Both the position numbers and the translations under genes were made by a program. DNA of 36,099 nt, taken from NCBI GenBank assembly GCA_014621425.1, contig JAANBB010000410.1, positions 1-36,099 of the forward strand, given 5' to 3'. This document shows, piece by piece, positions 11,801 to 22,434 of this stretch (within the stretch, counting starts at the first letter, position 1; each line of letters starts with the position of its first letter). This stretch comes from Cylindrodendrum hubeiense. Lineage: Eukaryota; Ascomycota; Sordariomycetes; Hypocreales; Nectriaceae. Below the pieces are notes generated by a model. The model ran no database searches. It was given only the letters and a program-made list of their open reading frames with translations, and was not told where the DNA came from.

Positions 11801-12096
11801 GAGTCGGCGAGGACCCAGAGGAAGCATAAATCGCGAGTCATACCGTAACTGTAGACGGAGCAGTGAGTGCAAGGCTGTTTGCCGTCGCACTTAATCTTCT
11901 TGCGGCGACATTCATCACAGGCGCGAGTCACTCGTCGTCGTTTCTGGATCGGCTGGGATGGCGCGTCGATCGAGTTGTTGCCATCGTCATCTTCAATGTC
12001 CGACTTGGCGCTGAGGGATGGAGATGGTGCGTCGTTAGCCTGCCAGTCGTTGGTCGACGCCTGGCCAGGGTCGTCCTCGGCGACATCAGGCGACAT
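8871..12096 (-). CDS. Zn2Cys6 fungal transcription factor (five exons)
   Basis: A nuclear DNA-binding regulator of 983 residues. Exons are 12096-11844, 11736-10962, 10907-10278, 10219-9835 and 9779-8871, with introns of 107, 54, 58 and 55 nt. The binuclear cluster has Cys60, 63, 70, 76, 79 and 86 (C-x2-C-x6-C-x5-C-x2-C-x6-C); the last Cys is supplied by exon 2. It is followed by the linker YDKPSNRRRNPAPQYIEALE and a short coiled-coil dimerisation helix (SRLQRAESLLHKF). The middle is a fungal-specific transcription factor domain (PF04082 type): HVPTFYENFEKLY, FLGLLFAVMALGCMYNN and CYSFVGIALRSALRIGLHRH. The C-terminal exon is Gln/Met/Pro/His-rich, as activation regions often are. There is no upstream in-frame ATG, so 12096 is taken as the start. 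The target pathway is unknown. A relation to the pentose regulator ARA1 is a faint recollection that I cannot verify. Confidence 0.9.
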
Positions 12097-13116
12097 TTCG
12101 GGCTGGACGGGGTCAGCAAACGATGAATGATGATGGCGACGATGAAGATGGAGGCGCTGGGCGCTGGGCGCCTGGGAGGGTGGAGGGGAGAAGAAGGAGG
12201 GCGCCGGGGGAAGGAAAGGGACCTTGCGCTATGCACTCAAGGACCAAGCACCAAGCACACCAGCGACGGAGCCGCGGTGGGCGTTGGTAGGTGCATGCGC
12301 AGACATTCAGGCGTATACACGTCCTGGGGGGGGCATGTTCAGGCGGCGGCTGGGGCGGGGCTTACCAGTTCTCGGGCACGAGGCCGCTGTCAAAGCAGGC
12401 GTGCGATGATTATTATTGAGGATGGAGGTTGAGGCGATGGGTAGCGACAGCGAGTGCGGCAGCGGCAGAAGCGATGGCGGGCGGGTGATCGAGGGGGGAT
12501 CTAGCGGAACGAGACTCGAGTTGCAGGGGCGTAGAATGCAAGGCCAGCAGCAAGCCCATGTCCCAATTGCCCCAAGAGTCGCGGGCCTAGGCCATCAGCG
12601 GGGGGAACGTCAACGCAGCTCCCGCAGAGACGAACGATAGGGCGGGATGGCGGCGAGGTCGTGGTGTTGGGGGTGAGGGAGGTTGTAGGATTGTGAGGAG
12701 CGGGATGGCGAGGAAGGCGGATTTCGCGACCGGGGCGGGTGGGCGACAGCGAGCGAGAGACGACAGATTAGAGCGAGCAGAGCGAACAGAGCGGAACGGA
12801 CGAGGGTGAGGGAATCGGCGGGCAGTCTGTTCAGTCAGCGCAGTGCAGCGCAGCGAGTGGAGAGCGCTGTCAGGCCCGGGCTGCGTTTTGGCGCTGGCGT
12901 CTGGGGGCGTTGGACAGTGTGCCGGCGAGCACGGTACGGGCAGCACAGTACGGCGATACGCGGTTTTGCAGCGGGCGTACAGTGCAGTGTACAGTAAGCC
13001 GTGGGCAGCACGCGGTGCGAAATGGGTCAAGGCGCCCTTCCAAGAAAAAAAATGGGCGACAGAGCGAGTGCCAAGAGCGAAACCAAGCGGCCAAGGTCTT
13101 GAAGACGGGGCCAAGG

Positions 13117-13140
13117 GACAGGCCAAGAGACAGGCCAAGA
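13117..13140. repeat. 12-nt tandem duplication
   Basis: GACAGGCCAAGA occurs twice head to tail at 13117-13128 and 13129-13140 within the purine-rich part of the gene-free island. Confidence 0.85.
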
Positions 13141-13956
13141 GAATAGGGCCAGGTGAACGAGAGCGAGAGTGAGACGAGGACAAGGCAGAGAGGGGAAATG
13201 CCGTGGGGGGGGAGACGCGAGGTCCAGTTAGATAAGGAGTCCAGGGGCGACAGACTCTGGACGGACCGAACGTCGTCGATGGGCCAAGGGGAAAGTAATA
13301 AATCGCTGGAAGAGGTGCCACGGGCTGCGGCTACGGAGCATGTACGGCACCTACGTAGTAACCTGCTGGTGGAGGTCTGGATGAGGCGACTAGAGAGACC
13401 CCGAATAACACGACAGGGTTCTTTTTGGAGGGTGGCCTAACAAGGAACCAAGGAACCCACACCCAGCCAGCCCACCAGCCCAGCCCAGTCGAACAGCCGG
13501 CCAGTGGACGGAGGGATGGAGGGATGGCTGGCGCCCCATCGTCAAGTCCGATATCCGATGTCCGAATTGGCGCGAGCAGATGGCGCGCGATGATGGCATG
13601 GGATGAGATGGGATGTGATGGGTGGATGTTGCATTGCAAAAGGCGAAAGGCCGAGCTGTTGCTTGCCCTGCTGCTTGCCCGCTTGCCCTGTGGCTTGCGT
13701 TTCTCGCACGGTGCAAAAGACCGAGCGATTTGTTGCGGATCGGCCTTCTGGACCTGGAGCCATACGAATTGAATTGAGACGATCGGACGGCGTACGTATT
13801 CGTCGCCAGGATTGGTGGGCCAGGGGATCGCCTCCGGTAGCCCGCTGTCTGGCTGTCTCTCTTCTGCTCGTGTGTGCCTGTCGTGCGTCTGCGTGTGGTT
13901 GTCGAATCGATCAGGACGCCCAACCACATGGGTGTGGAACGGCCGCCGTCCTCCCA

Positions 13957-13987
13957 ACCCGTCTCCCACCCCGTCTCCCACCCCGTG
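13957..13987. repeat. 12-nt-period tandem repeat (CCCCGTCTCCCA)
   Basis: About two and a half copies of a CCCCGTCTCCCA-type unit lie head to tail; the first copy differs by one base. It is non-coding as far as can be seen. Confidence 0.8.
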
Positions 13988-14249
13988 GACGGCTAACACG
14001 GAACCTAAGTGCCTGGCCGGCCTGGCTCGACGGGACAGGGACAACGGTGAGTATGGAGGCAACCTCCACCATCCGGGCTGTGCAGCGGTGCAGCCGTCTC
14101 CGTAAAACAACAGCAGATTTGGTAGGGGGACGCTGGCGGCCATTCGGCCAGGGCAGACAGGGCACAGGGGGAGGGCCATCGTAGAATAAGCTCAACCAAG
14201 TCTCAGGAGCGCGGCCCAGTGGCAGAGAGAGTCGCAGTGCGCAGCCAGC

Positions 14250-14296
14250 GGTGCCAGCCAGAGAGGTGCCAGCCAGAGGTACGGTACCAGCCACAG
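14250..14296. repeat. Three-copy short direct repeat (GGTGCCAGCCAGAG)
   Basis: Identical 14-mers lie at 14250-14263 and 14265-14278, and a diverged third copy (GGTACCAGCCACAG) at 14283-14296. Spacing is 15 then 18 nt. Confidence 0.85.
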
Positions 14297-14629
14297 GTCT
14301 CGAATCCCCGTGGAATCTACAGGCCTACGGCATTGTCATTGGATTCGTCAATTCTCCCCTTCCATCGGCGTATGTACACGCGTCTCCCCCTCCGCCAAAC
14401 CCAAACTTTGGCTTAAAGGATTCCTGGACCCGACTTGTCGGCCCAAACGGGCGGCCCAGCTCTCCAGCGTACCTTTGGACGGTGCCAACCTAGATGGGTA
14501 CAGACATAGGATGTAAGGTTAAGGTAATGAACAAACGGACGAACGAACGCACGCACGCAGGCCCGCTCAAGGCACGAAGCAAGCAATACCAGCCGCGAAA
14601 AGCGAAAGGGTCAGCGGATGGAGCCAGAG

Positions 14630-14666
14630 GGGACATGCACCAGAGGGACATGCAGCGGGACATGCA
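14630..14666. repeat. Three-copy direct repeat (GGGACATGCA)
   Basis: GGGACATGCA occurs at 14630-14639, 14645-14654 and 14657-14666, with 15- and 12-nt periods. It lies in the gene-free island. Confidence 0.85.
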
Positions 14667-17600
14667 GACGACACAGGAAATAGCGGGCAAGGCTTGCTGG
14701 ATATGGCTGGTTTGCTTGGGGGACCTGGCGCGATGCGAATGGGGGGCACGATGGGGCATGCATGGGGAGGCGACAATAGGGCAATGTTCGAGACCGTCTG
14801 CCCTCGTCACCCAGATCTCCATCCTTCGATGGGGACTAAAAAGGACCCAAGTGTATGCATGCAACTCTGAAAAAGGAGCGGACCCGAACCGGGGGGGACT
14901 GGCAAGCCTGCGAATGCGCGAGGACGGCAAATCCCACGCAGGAGTCACGGCTAGAGACTCGAGCGTGTGTGGAGAAGCGAATTGTTCCCGTGTTATACGC
15001 GGGCACTGTGCCCGGTGAGCTCATCTCGGATTAGGAGCCGTAACTGGGACCTCTGCGACGTAGCACCTACGTACCCGCTCAGTCAGTCAGTCCTCTCAGT
15101 ATGGGGCTGCACGTGTGATTAGTATCCGTGGGTGAGGATGAGAACGAGGGCGATGATGACGGCGGAAGGGCGTAGGTCGACGATGCCACCATCAACCACG
15201 GCAAACTCCCAACTCTATTGCCCTCCCCGCAGACTTTCCCACACGCATTCCCGCCCCCAGGCCCGACTCCCTGGTCAGCACGACCAAGAGGACGCGCATC
15301 TAGTCGACGTTTAGAAGAGAGCCAGACGGGCCGAACTCTGAAGGGAATAAGGTCCCTCTGGACGTCCGCATGAGCCTTGGCCCGCTCGCGGCCAGTGGGT
15401 TTGGTGGGAGACAAGCCGCACACGCGCACATCCACCGACCAAAAACGCAGACGAAACACACAGCCAAATCCCGTCGACGGCGCAATTTGACTCAGCACAC
15501 GGGCGGAAGCCCCGACAGAGCCCACCCACTCGCATCCTGCAAGATTCCGCCATCGTACAGACCACACAACTCAGGCGGAGAAAAGACGGCGGGCACACAC
15601 GGCGAGACAAGAGAGCGCCGCTTTTCTCTTGTGTCCCAACCGCTTACCACCAGCGGGCGAGGAGAGAACCTTAATTCTGGAGCCAGCACCCTGGACGGCC
15701 ACTGTGCGACGTTCGGCTCCGGGAGAGACGGACATGGCCCGACACGCCACGGTCGGCCTGCGTCCGTGTCGGCCGCTTCCTCGCAATGCACTGTGTGGCA
15801 TCGACCAGGTTTCGCACTTGGGGCTTGGGCTTGGGGGGCTTTCGCGGCGCCACAGCGAGCCCACAGGGTCATCAGAGGCTTGCGGCAGGGGCTCCAAATC
15901 TCGTATGTACGAAGTATGGAGTACCACGCACGGTAGATGATGCGCTCGCGACGACGCATGTACTGTGTACTGTAGATTGGGCTAGACGAAAGAGGCACTA
16001 AGAATGCATTCGCCCGTCCCCTCGAAATTCCAGTCGATAGCACGCCCGTAGACCACGACTAGAAACCCTCACCTCGCGACAAGCAGGGGTCCCTCCCATC
16101 CACCATGGGTCGCCGGCACTCAATATGACATCACTCCCTTGCTTTTGGCCTCTGGCCCTACGGCTTTCGACCGCCGGGTTTAATCTTGGCGCCAAGCCCA
16201 TATGCCAGAACAACCGTTCCGTTCGGCAACGAACCCTCGGGTCATGCCAGATCAACGTCCACATCAGAGCCCATGTCGAATCCCACCGCCGTGCCATTGG
16301 TGGAAATGGTGCCTGGCAGGTCCAAAACCAGGGCTGGATAACGCATATCTATGTTTTTTTCTCCCCTAGCCTTTTTCTTTGGCTGATTGTCGGTGGGGAG
16401 TGGGAAAAGTACCCGTGGGACGAAAACTCCGATTTGGGCATGTCTTGGCGTAAAAGGCTTGGCATCGGCTTTGTTTCGACTGCTTGCTTCTACGGTATTT
16501 TTGACAATGCCATTGTGGGGTGAAATGGGATATCGAATATGGCTGCATTCCTTCGTCCACCTCGAAGCCTTGTCTGCGGAATCATAATCGTTGAATGTAT
16601 GCTTATTCCGTCTTCTATATCGTCACATTCCGAACTTCCGATACTCGTGCTGGTCTTGACCACCTCAAAGTTCCGCTGCTGACTGTGACACAAGTGGCGC
16701 AATCCATGAATCGTCTGCTCCCTATCGGCGCCGAAGACGGCAACATCGAATCCCATGTTCACTCTACTCTTGTCTCGCTTGCACTCAGTATGGCCGAAGT
16801 TCCCGGCACCCGTCCCCAGACGTCATTCTCGTCTCAGGTTCCTGTCATTGCCGGGGAACTCGAGGGTCTAGACTTCAAGCATGCGGCCGCTACTGAACGG
16901 GTTGGCACTAATGCTGGCGGTAGATCGTGTGGTTCGCCTCTTCACGATGTGCTATTGTGGAAACGCTCACTTCTGCAACCTTGATTGCGTTTCCATGGTT
17001 CTAGAAGGCAACGGGAATAACACGACATCAGCCACTCGGCCGACCTAGAACCCGGCAAGGTGGTCAGATGACGACACTGCATACCTTCAATGCCGATATC
17101 CATCCTTTCTCGTCCGAGACCTCTTAATGGACTGGCTCTATCTCTTAGCATCTCGGCAAGCCGAATGGATCCCTGCGTAAATCGCGAGGTTTTTTGGCCA
17201 CTATCCCACAAAGCGTCCTGCAGCCGAATCGTCAGTTGCAACGGCCGCACCCCTGCACTATAGGCACCTTCTTGTCCAATCCCATCTCGCGCATTATTTA
17301 CACTGGCAGCACCACACATCATAAGCTTGTCACAACAACCGGCCGAGAAATCTGGAGTAAACCTCCTTCCCAACATTGTTGGTCTTGTCCCATCCCGGCC
17401 CGGTCGCACAGTGGTCCGTGGACTGTCATCGGGCGAGCCACTGTTAAGGGTCGGCCGCCACTTAAAGGTCTCATGCAGTGTGCTTTGTAATGGAAAACGA
17501 CGGTCTGTGATGTAATGCGCTCGGTAATGAACAACAATGAGGTGCTGTAGATCACTTATTCCCAATCCCGGCATCGGAGGATTCGTTTTCAACCGACGTA

Positions 17601-17911
17601 ATCCGGGGTCACCGGCTCCGAAAGCTTGCCACCCGGCGTTTGATGGCAGAAACAGTCTATTCTTATCTTATTGTCTATTGTGAAGCTTCGCGTTTGGAGG
17701 TGTCCTACCCTATAGCCACTCGTCATGGCGCATTTCGGATTCTGCCGTTTCTTCCCCACCTTCACGTAGCCGCCAGGTGCCCCACTACAGCCTGCCCGCC
17801 GCCCGCCGCACCTCCACCTGCTCCCGGCCCCAAACGACCAGCTCTGGAAGCTCCTCCGCATCGAGAACCGCTGAGTCCAGTGTGTTCTGCCCGTCGAATT
17901 CCACTTACGCC

Positions 17912-19565
17912 ATGGCCACGTCCGGCTCGTTGCTCGGGTTCTTTACCCAGATGAGCAACATGAATGGCGTCATCGTCAAAGGTTGGCCAGCTCCTAAGCT
18001 GCTTCCCCGCTGCTCTGCTCGCTGTGAATGCCGTTAACCATGTTACGTTCTCAGATCAGCCTAAGCTCGACCTCGATCTATACCTCCAGAACTACACCGG
18101 TGCGTCATTCCCGACTACTCGCCAGGTCGCCCTGCCCCTATCCCGCTAACGTCGAGCTTGCGCTGCCTCCAGGTCGAACGAGATACGATCGCCTCATCCT
18201 CATCGGAAAGTGCTCTGTGCCGCTGTGTGTCGATGCCCTGAAGACTGCCGTGACGGAGGCAAAGGCCGGTACGGATGTATCGAGATACAGAGAAGCATGG
18301 GATTACATTCGCGTGGCGGCGCCAAACGAGCCCGAGGCCCAGAGGGACGATGCCTGGATTGAGAGCGCCGAACGTGCAAACAAGGCAGAAACAGCACGCC
18401 TCGAAACCGAGCTTAAAGGTTACAAGAACAATCTAATCAAGGAGAGCATCCGGGTAAGCAAACAGTGACAGCCGTTTAGGTTGCAATCAGCTGACATCTT
18501 CCCCGCATAGATGGGCAATGAAGACCTCGGCCGTCATTTCGAGAACATCGGGTTCCTCAACGAAGCTGCGGAAGCCTACAGCAGGATGCGTCAAGACGTG
18601 AGCACCACCAAGCACATAATTGACTGCGGAATGCACCTTGTCAGCGTCTCCCTCCAGCGCCGCGACTGGGCCATGGTCCTCAACAACCTCGGCAAGATCA
18701 CTGGTGTCCAGAGCGGCGAGGACGACAAGTCCTCCCAGGCATACACCAAGATCGTCTCCGGAATTGCCCTTTTGGGTCTTGGCCACTACCAAGATGCCGC
18801 GAAGAGCTTCCTCCTTACCGACTTCAGCGTGCCCTCAACTACGCACAGCCACATTGCAAGCCCCAATGATGTCGCCATCTATGGAGGACTACTTGCTCTA
18901 GCCACTATGGAGCGGAAGGATCTCCAGACTCGTGTGTTAGACAACCAGTCTTTCCGGACATTCTTGGAGCACGAGCCCCATATCCGAAAGGCAATTAGCC
19001 TCTTCGTAAATGGCAGATACTCGAGTTGTTTGTCAATTCTTGAGTCAGTTCGCAACGACTACATGCTGGATATCTACCTGCAGCGACACATCACCGCCAT
19101 CTACGCGCAGATTCGCAGCAAGTCCATTGTCCAGTATTTCGTGCCCTTCTCGTGTGTCACTCTCGACAGCATGAACGAGGCCTTCGCCCAAGAGGGAGAG
19201 TCTATTGAGGATGAGCTCGTCGCCATGATTCGCGAGGGCACTCTCAAGGCCCGACTAGACGCTAAGAACAAGGTACGGGTGTCCGCTTGTATCTGGAATT
19301 GTGACCAGTTACTAACTTGTTTATGTAGTTGCTTATTGCCGTTGTGCCGGACCCCCGTCTCGAGATGCAAAAGAACGCTCTGGAGGTGGCACGTCAATAT
19401 GAGCAGGAAGCCAAAGAAAGACTCCGTCGCATGAGTCTCATGGCCGCCGGCCTCGAAGTCGCTGGAAGTAAGAAGCAGCACGGAGGTCAGGGTAGGGCAG
19501 GAATAGACGAGGCGTGGTACGACGACGCTAAGGCACTTCCGAGTGGGGTTGAGGCTCAAGACTGA
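17912..19565 (+). CDS. CSN1: COP9 signalosome subunit 1 (five exons)
   Basis: CSN1 (GPS1) is a PCI-domain scaffold subunit of the COP9 signalosome, which removes Nedd8 from cullin-RING ubiquitin ligases; in filamentous fungi the complex is needed for normal development. Exons are 17912-17981, 18055-18099, 18173-18453, 18511-19272 and 19329-19565, with introns of 73, 73, 57 and 56 nt; the product is 464 residues. Joined junctions read NGVIVKDQPKLDLDLYLQ, NYTGRTRYDRLILIG, KESIRMGNEDLGRHFE and LDAKNKLLIAVVPDP, all typical of CSN1. The helical repeat (RPN7-like) region covers about 100-280 and the PCI winged-helix part about 290-400, with HITAIYAQIRSKSIVQYF. The C-terminus (LRRMSLMAAGLEV) is the usual CSN1 tail. 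The start at 17912 (GCCATGG) is preferred; an in-frame ATG at 17777 would add 45 Ser/Pro-rich residues. Exon 2 is only 45 nt. Confidence 0.93.
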
Positions 19566-19992
19566 CCCTCTCCTCCTTGGGCTGAATGGGTGTGACGGAT
19601 GAATTATCCGCGGAGCCCTGCCGCTTTGGCAACATCCACCGTTGTTTGGCGGATTATTTTGGGGGACGATGGGACGAGCAGAGTCCATTTGACGGGCGGT
19701 ACCGAATCAGAGTTGAGAATGCATACTTCACGGCCCAGGCGTTCAGGGTCCCGGTTACTACGGCACGTTAAATGACGTACCTTGCGAGATTAGATCAGGC
19801 GCAAAGGGGCATGGTTTACAAAATCCAATCACGACTCGTTATTCCTAGCGAGAAGCTAGGTTAGGTGTCCTTTGTCCTGTTGTCTTGCTCCATTTTGTCT
19901 AAGCTTGCGGGGGTATCATTAATTGTTTGTAATCTAGCCTTGTCTCCTCCGCCCGGACCGTCCCCATGTTTTGGTCCCCTGCGTCCGGTCCC
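19566..19992. other. Convergent intergenic region (3' ends of CSN1 and PRP18)
   Basis: About 0.43 kb between the facing stop codons of CSN1 (+) and PRP18 (-). It should hold both 3' untranslated regions. It is A/T-richer than the exons, and no gene is seen. Confidence 0.6.
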
Positions 19993-21083
19993 TCAGCCCA
20001 TCAACTGCCGGAGATCCGTCGGCGGCCACCGCACCTGCGCGAAGGTAAGACAGCGTTTGATGCTCTGCAGGTATTTACGGGTGACCTCGTCTCCCATAAC
20101 GTGGCCCTTTTCGCCGTTGTGCAGCTTCTCGCGTGCACTACGCTCGTGAATACCCACCATGGTGACACCGATGGGCCACGCCGCCTTGCCAATGCTCAGA
20201 CGCAGGTATCCGTCGTTGGCGTCAACGTAGCGGCGCTCCTGCAGCGCCTGGACGATCTCGATGACGGGCTCGATGATTGAATCTTCGAGGTCGCCTTGTT
20301 CGAATTTACGGAACAGCTGTTTCATATGTCAGTTTCGTTGAGAGTGCAACGTGGTGGATGGAGACTTACCGGCTTCATGTTTTCGCGGGTTTGCACCATG
20401 GCGTTGTATGCCGTCTTACTAGCACTCGTCTCCCGCTTCTCGGCCTCCATGGCCCTCTCGTATTCTGTGAGAACCATTGTGAAGTAGCTCGCCAGTTGTC
20501 TGAACAGCCACTTCCGGCCTTCTTTGTCCTGGGGCACCTTGGTGTCGACCTTCATGTCCTTCTCTTCCACCAGTTCCAGGGTCGTAGGGATCGGCCCCTT
20601 GGTCATCACTGTCGTCAACTTCCTATAGCGCCTCAGCCGTGCTGCATGTCCCTCTCCAAAGAGTGCCACTGGCTCGCCCAAGGTCCGTAGCTTCGCCACC
20701 AGCTCCTCCTCGGGTATATCCTCGTCTCCATCGGCAACGCCCTCCTCCTCCTCGCCCGTCTTCCGCACCAGCTCTGGCAACCCGAGCCGCTTGCGCCGCA
20801 CGCGCTCCTCCTCGAGGTCTTGCTCCTCCCGTCGCTTGCGCGATTCCTCGGCGAGCTTGCGGCGCTTCTCTTCGCGGGCGACAGTTTCGGTGGCGATGTC
20901 GTCCTCGCGCTTGCGCTTGGCGGCGGCTTTGGCTTCACGCTCGGCCTCAAGGGCTTTTTGTTCGGCTATGTAGGCTTCCTTGCGCTGGGCTTCGACTTCG
21001 GAGCGTTTTAGAAACTTTTTGTCGTTGCTGCTGCTCTTCTTGGACTTCGTCATCTCCTTGTTCATCAACGCGGCGAAATCCAT
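19993..21083 (-). CDS. PRP18: Pre-mRNA splicing factor PRP18 (two exons)
   Basis: PRP18 is a U5 snRNP-associated step-two splicing factor that works with Slu7 to stabilise docking of the 3' splice site before exon ligation. Exons are 21083-20370 and 20316-19993, with a 53 nt intron (GTAAGT...CAG); the product is 345 residues, close to human PRPF18. It starts MDFAALMNKEMTKSKK, followed by a long charged Lys/Arg/Glu helix (about 20-105). A PRP4-like (SFM) motif follows: PEEELVAKLRTLGEPVALFG. The PRP18 helical domain runs from about 195 to the end. The conserved loop region is visible as YVDANDGYLRLSIGKAAWP, then HVMGDEVTRKYLQSIKRC. Splicing restores ENMKPLFRKFEQGDLEDSI. An in-frame Met further upstream would add residues unlike the family and was rejected. 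It is divergent from SAP18. Confidence 0.94.
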
Positions 21084-21421
21084 CTTGGCGGGGGTGACGC
21101 TCGGAGCGGATAAATTATCGGTAGTCTCGATCTGTAGAATGTCGTATTGATAGCGTAAGGGGATCCAACCAAGCGAGTGGTTCTTAATGTTGACTGGATT
21201 GACGAAGAAGTCGCAAAGTGTAAGTTGCTGGACCCATGAAGATGATCGCATGCTGAGGTTATCGATTGCGGAAATATTTCGGCTAATTTAAAGCGAGCCT
21301 AGCGATGCGCGCAACGCCTCAGCCATCATGTAACCTCTATGACCAGAACAATGTGCAACTAAATAATGACTCTGCGAATAAACGACGCTTCGATATCTTA
21401 ATACGATACTATACAAGCAAC
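21084..21421. promoter_or_regulatory. Short divergent promoter of PRP18 (-) and SAP18 (+)
   Basis: Only 338 bases separate the two start codons, so both promoters and both leaders must lie here. The sequence is A/T-rich compared with the flanking exons, notably at 21340-21420. No TATA box or specific factor site is claimed. Confidence 0.65.
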
Positions 21422-22224
21422 ATGTCATCGCCTCCGACGAAGCCGGCCCGCGAAGACTCGGCCCCATTTCTGGTCCAGCTCTTCTATCGCCAAGGAACTT
21501 TCCACAAGTATGATGCAACCAAAGCACCTCTACAGCTTCAACCTTTATGGTCCATACCCCATGCTAACTCGTCTAACCTCTAAGGCCTGAAGATTTCGGA
21601 TCGCATTCCTTGCCAACACATATTCCGGTATACACATGGTCCGACTGCACCCTCAAGGAGCTCGCCCTCGAACTGGCAGCTGCCAAACCATCCGCTCTCC
21701 CCTCCCCCGCCATCGGCACCCGCCTCGCCTTCCAGCTCGTCTTCCCAGATCTGCGCAATGCCAGCGCGGCCAGCAATGCGCAACCTCGGTTCGGGGTTAA
21801 GGATCTTGGCAGCATCATCATTGGTGAAGGGGAGCCGAGCGTGGAATTATCGGACGATGTCGAAATGGATGGACCAGTGAAGGGGATGAAGGACAAGGAC
21901 AAAACACTAGACGACGCCCGTTTCGTGGTTGGGGACTATATATCCTGCGCTGTGATACCGCCTCTGTCAGATGGCTCAGTTGCCCCGGCGCCAAGTATCC
22001 GGAGAGAGCCGGCCCTTCCTCCACGGGAAAGCCGTGGTGGCTTCCGAGGAGGGTTCCATGGCCGAGAGAACGGCAATGGTCGTGGCGGTCCCCGGGGAGG
22101 ACGGGGTGGCTGGAGAGACGACATTGGGGGCGGATTTCCTATGGGAGAATGGCGGAGGGGAGAAAGGTTACCAGAGGGCCATGGCTCTGGATCGAGATCA
22201 AGAGGCAGAGGATGGCGGTCATGA
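21422..22224 (+). CDS. SAP18: SAP18: Sin3-associated polypeptide p18 homologue (two exons)
   Basis: SAP18 has a ubiquitin-like fold. It is known as a Sin3 histone-deacetylase complex component and as part of the ASAP/PSAP complexes that sit on the exon-junction complex. Exons are 21422-21507 and 21585-22224, with a 77 nt intron containing GCTAAC before the acceptor; the product is 241 residues. The core is DSAPFLVQLFYRQGTFHKPEDF across the junction, then THIPVYTWSDCTLKELALEL, RLAFQLVFPD, FGVKDLGSIIIGEG and FVVGDYISCAVIPP. The animal protein is about 150 residues; the extra length comes from inserts in the core and a Gly/Arg-rich tail (about 176-241, with RGGFRGG and GRGGPRGGRGG) that could bind RNA and be arginine-methylated. 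Family identity is clear; which complex it joins here is not shown by sequence. Confidence 0.94.
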
Positions 22225-22434
22225 ATATACCTGGCATACGAGGGCCAGAGGGGCGGCGTCACGTTAGATTATACCCAATTGCTCGTGAGCAATTTATCTG
22301 AGCTTTTCACATCGATCGAGTTGGACTTTTTGCTATTGTCATCTCTTCTTGACTGGATTCCGATGCAGTCTCTATCCCAGAGTGAACCCAATATATGTAC
22401 ACAAGTCCTACGCCTCCTACATCCCGAACTGGAT

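Larger units (their letters stand above)
12097..17911. other. 5.8 kb island without a recognisable gene
   Basis: The stretch separates the start codons of the transcription factor (-) and CSN1 (+), which diverge. From about 12120 to 13330 the plus strand is rich in G and A, so a leftward transcript would have a C/U-rich leader; this fits a long 5' untranslated region of the transcription factor. From about 15180 to 15300 the plus strand becomes C-rich. Several 10-15 nt tandem duplications occur between 13100 and 14670. The longest open frames (12587-13321 minus, 13331-14179 minus, 16942-17592 minus, 16595-16984 plus) match no family I know and mostly have low-complexity Pro/Arg/Ser content. 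No tRNA or transposon was recognised. The last few hundred bases should contain the CSN1 promoter. Confidence 0.55.

Noticed and set aside
12587..13321. 244-codon minus-strand open frame
   Set aside because: Low-complexity Pro/Ser/Arg/Leu composition matches what C-rich DNA gives in any frame; no domain is seen. More likely leader DNA of the regulator.
13331..14179. 282-codon minus-strand open frame
   Set aside because: Same reason: biased composition and no recognisable motif. Overlapping open frames on the opposite strand are equally long.
17777..17911. Upstream in-frame ATG of CSN1 as start
   Set aside because: It would add 45 Ser/Pro-rich residues not typical of CSN1. The ATG at 17912 has a better context and gives a normal N-terminus, though 17777 is not excluded.
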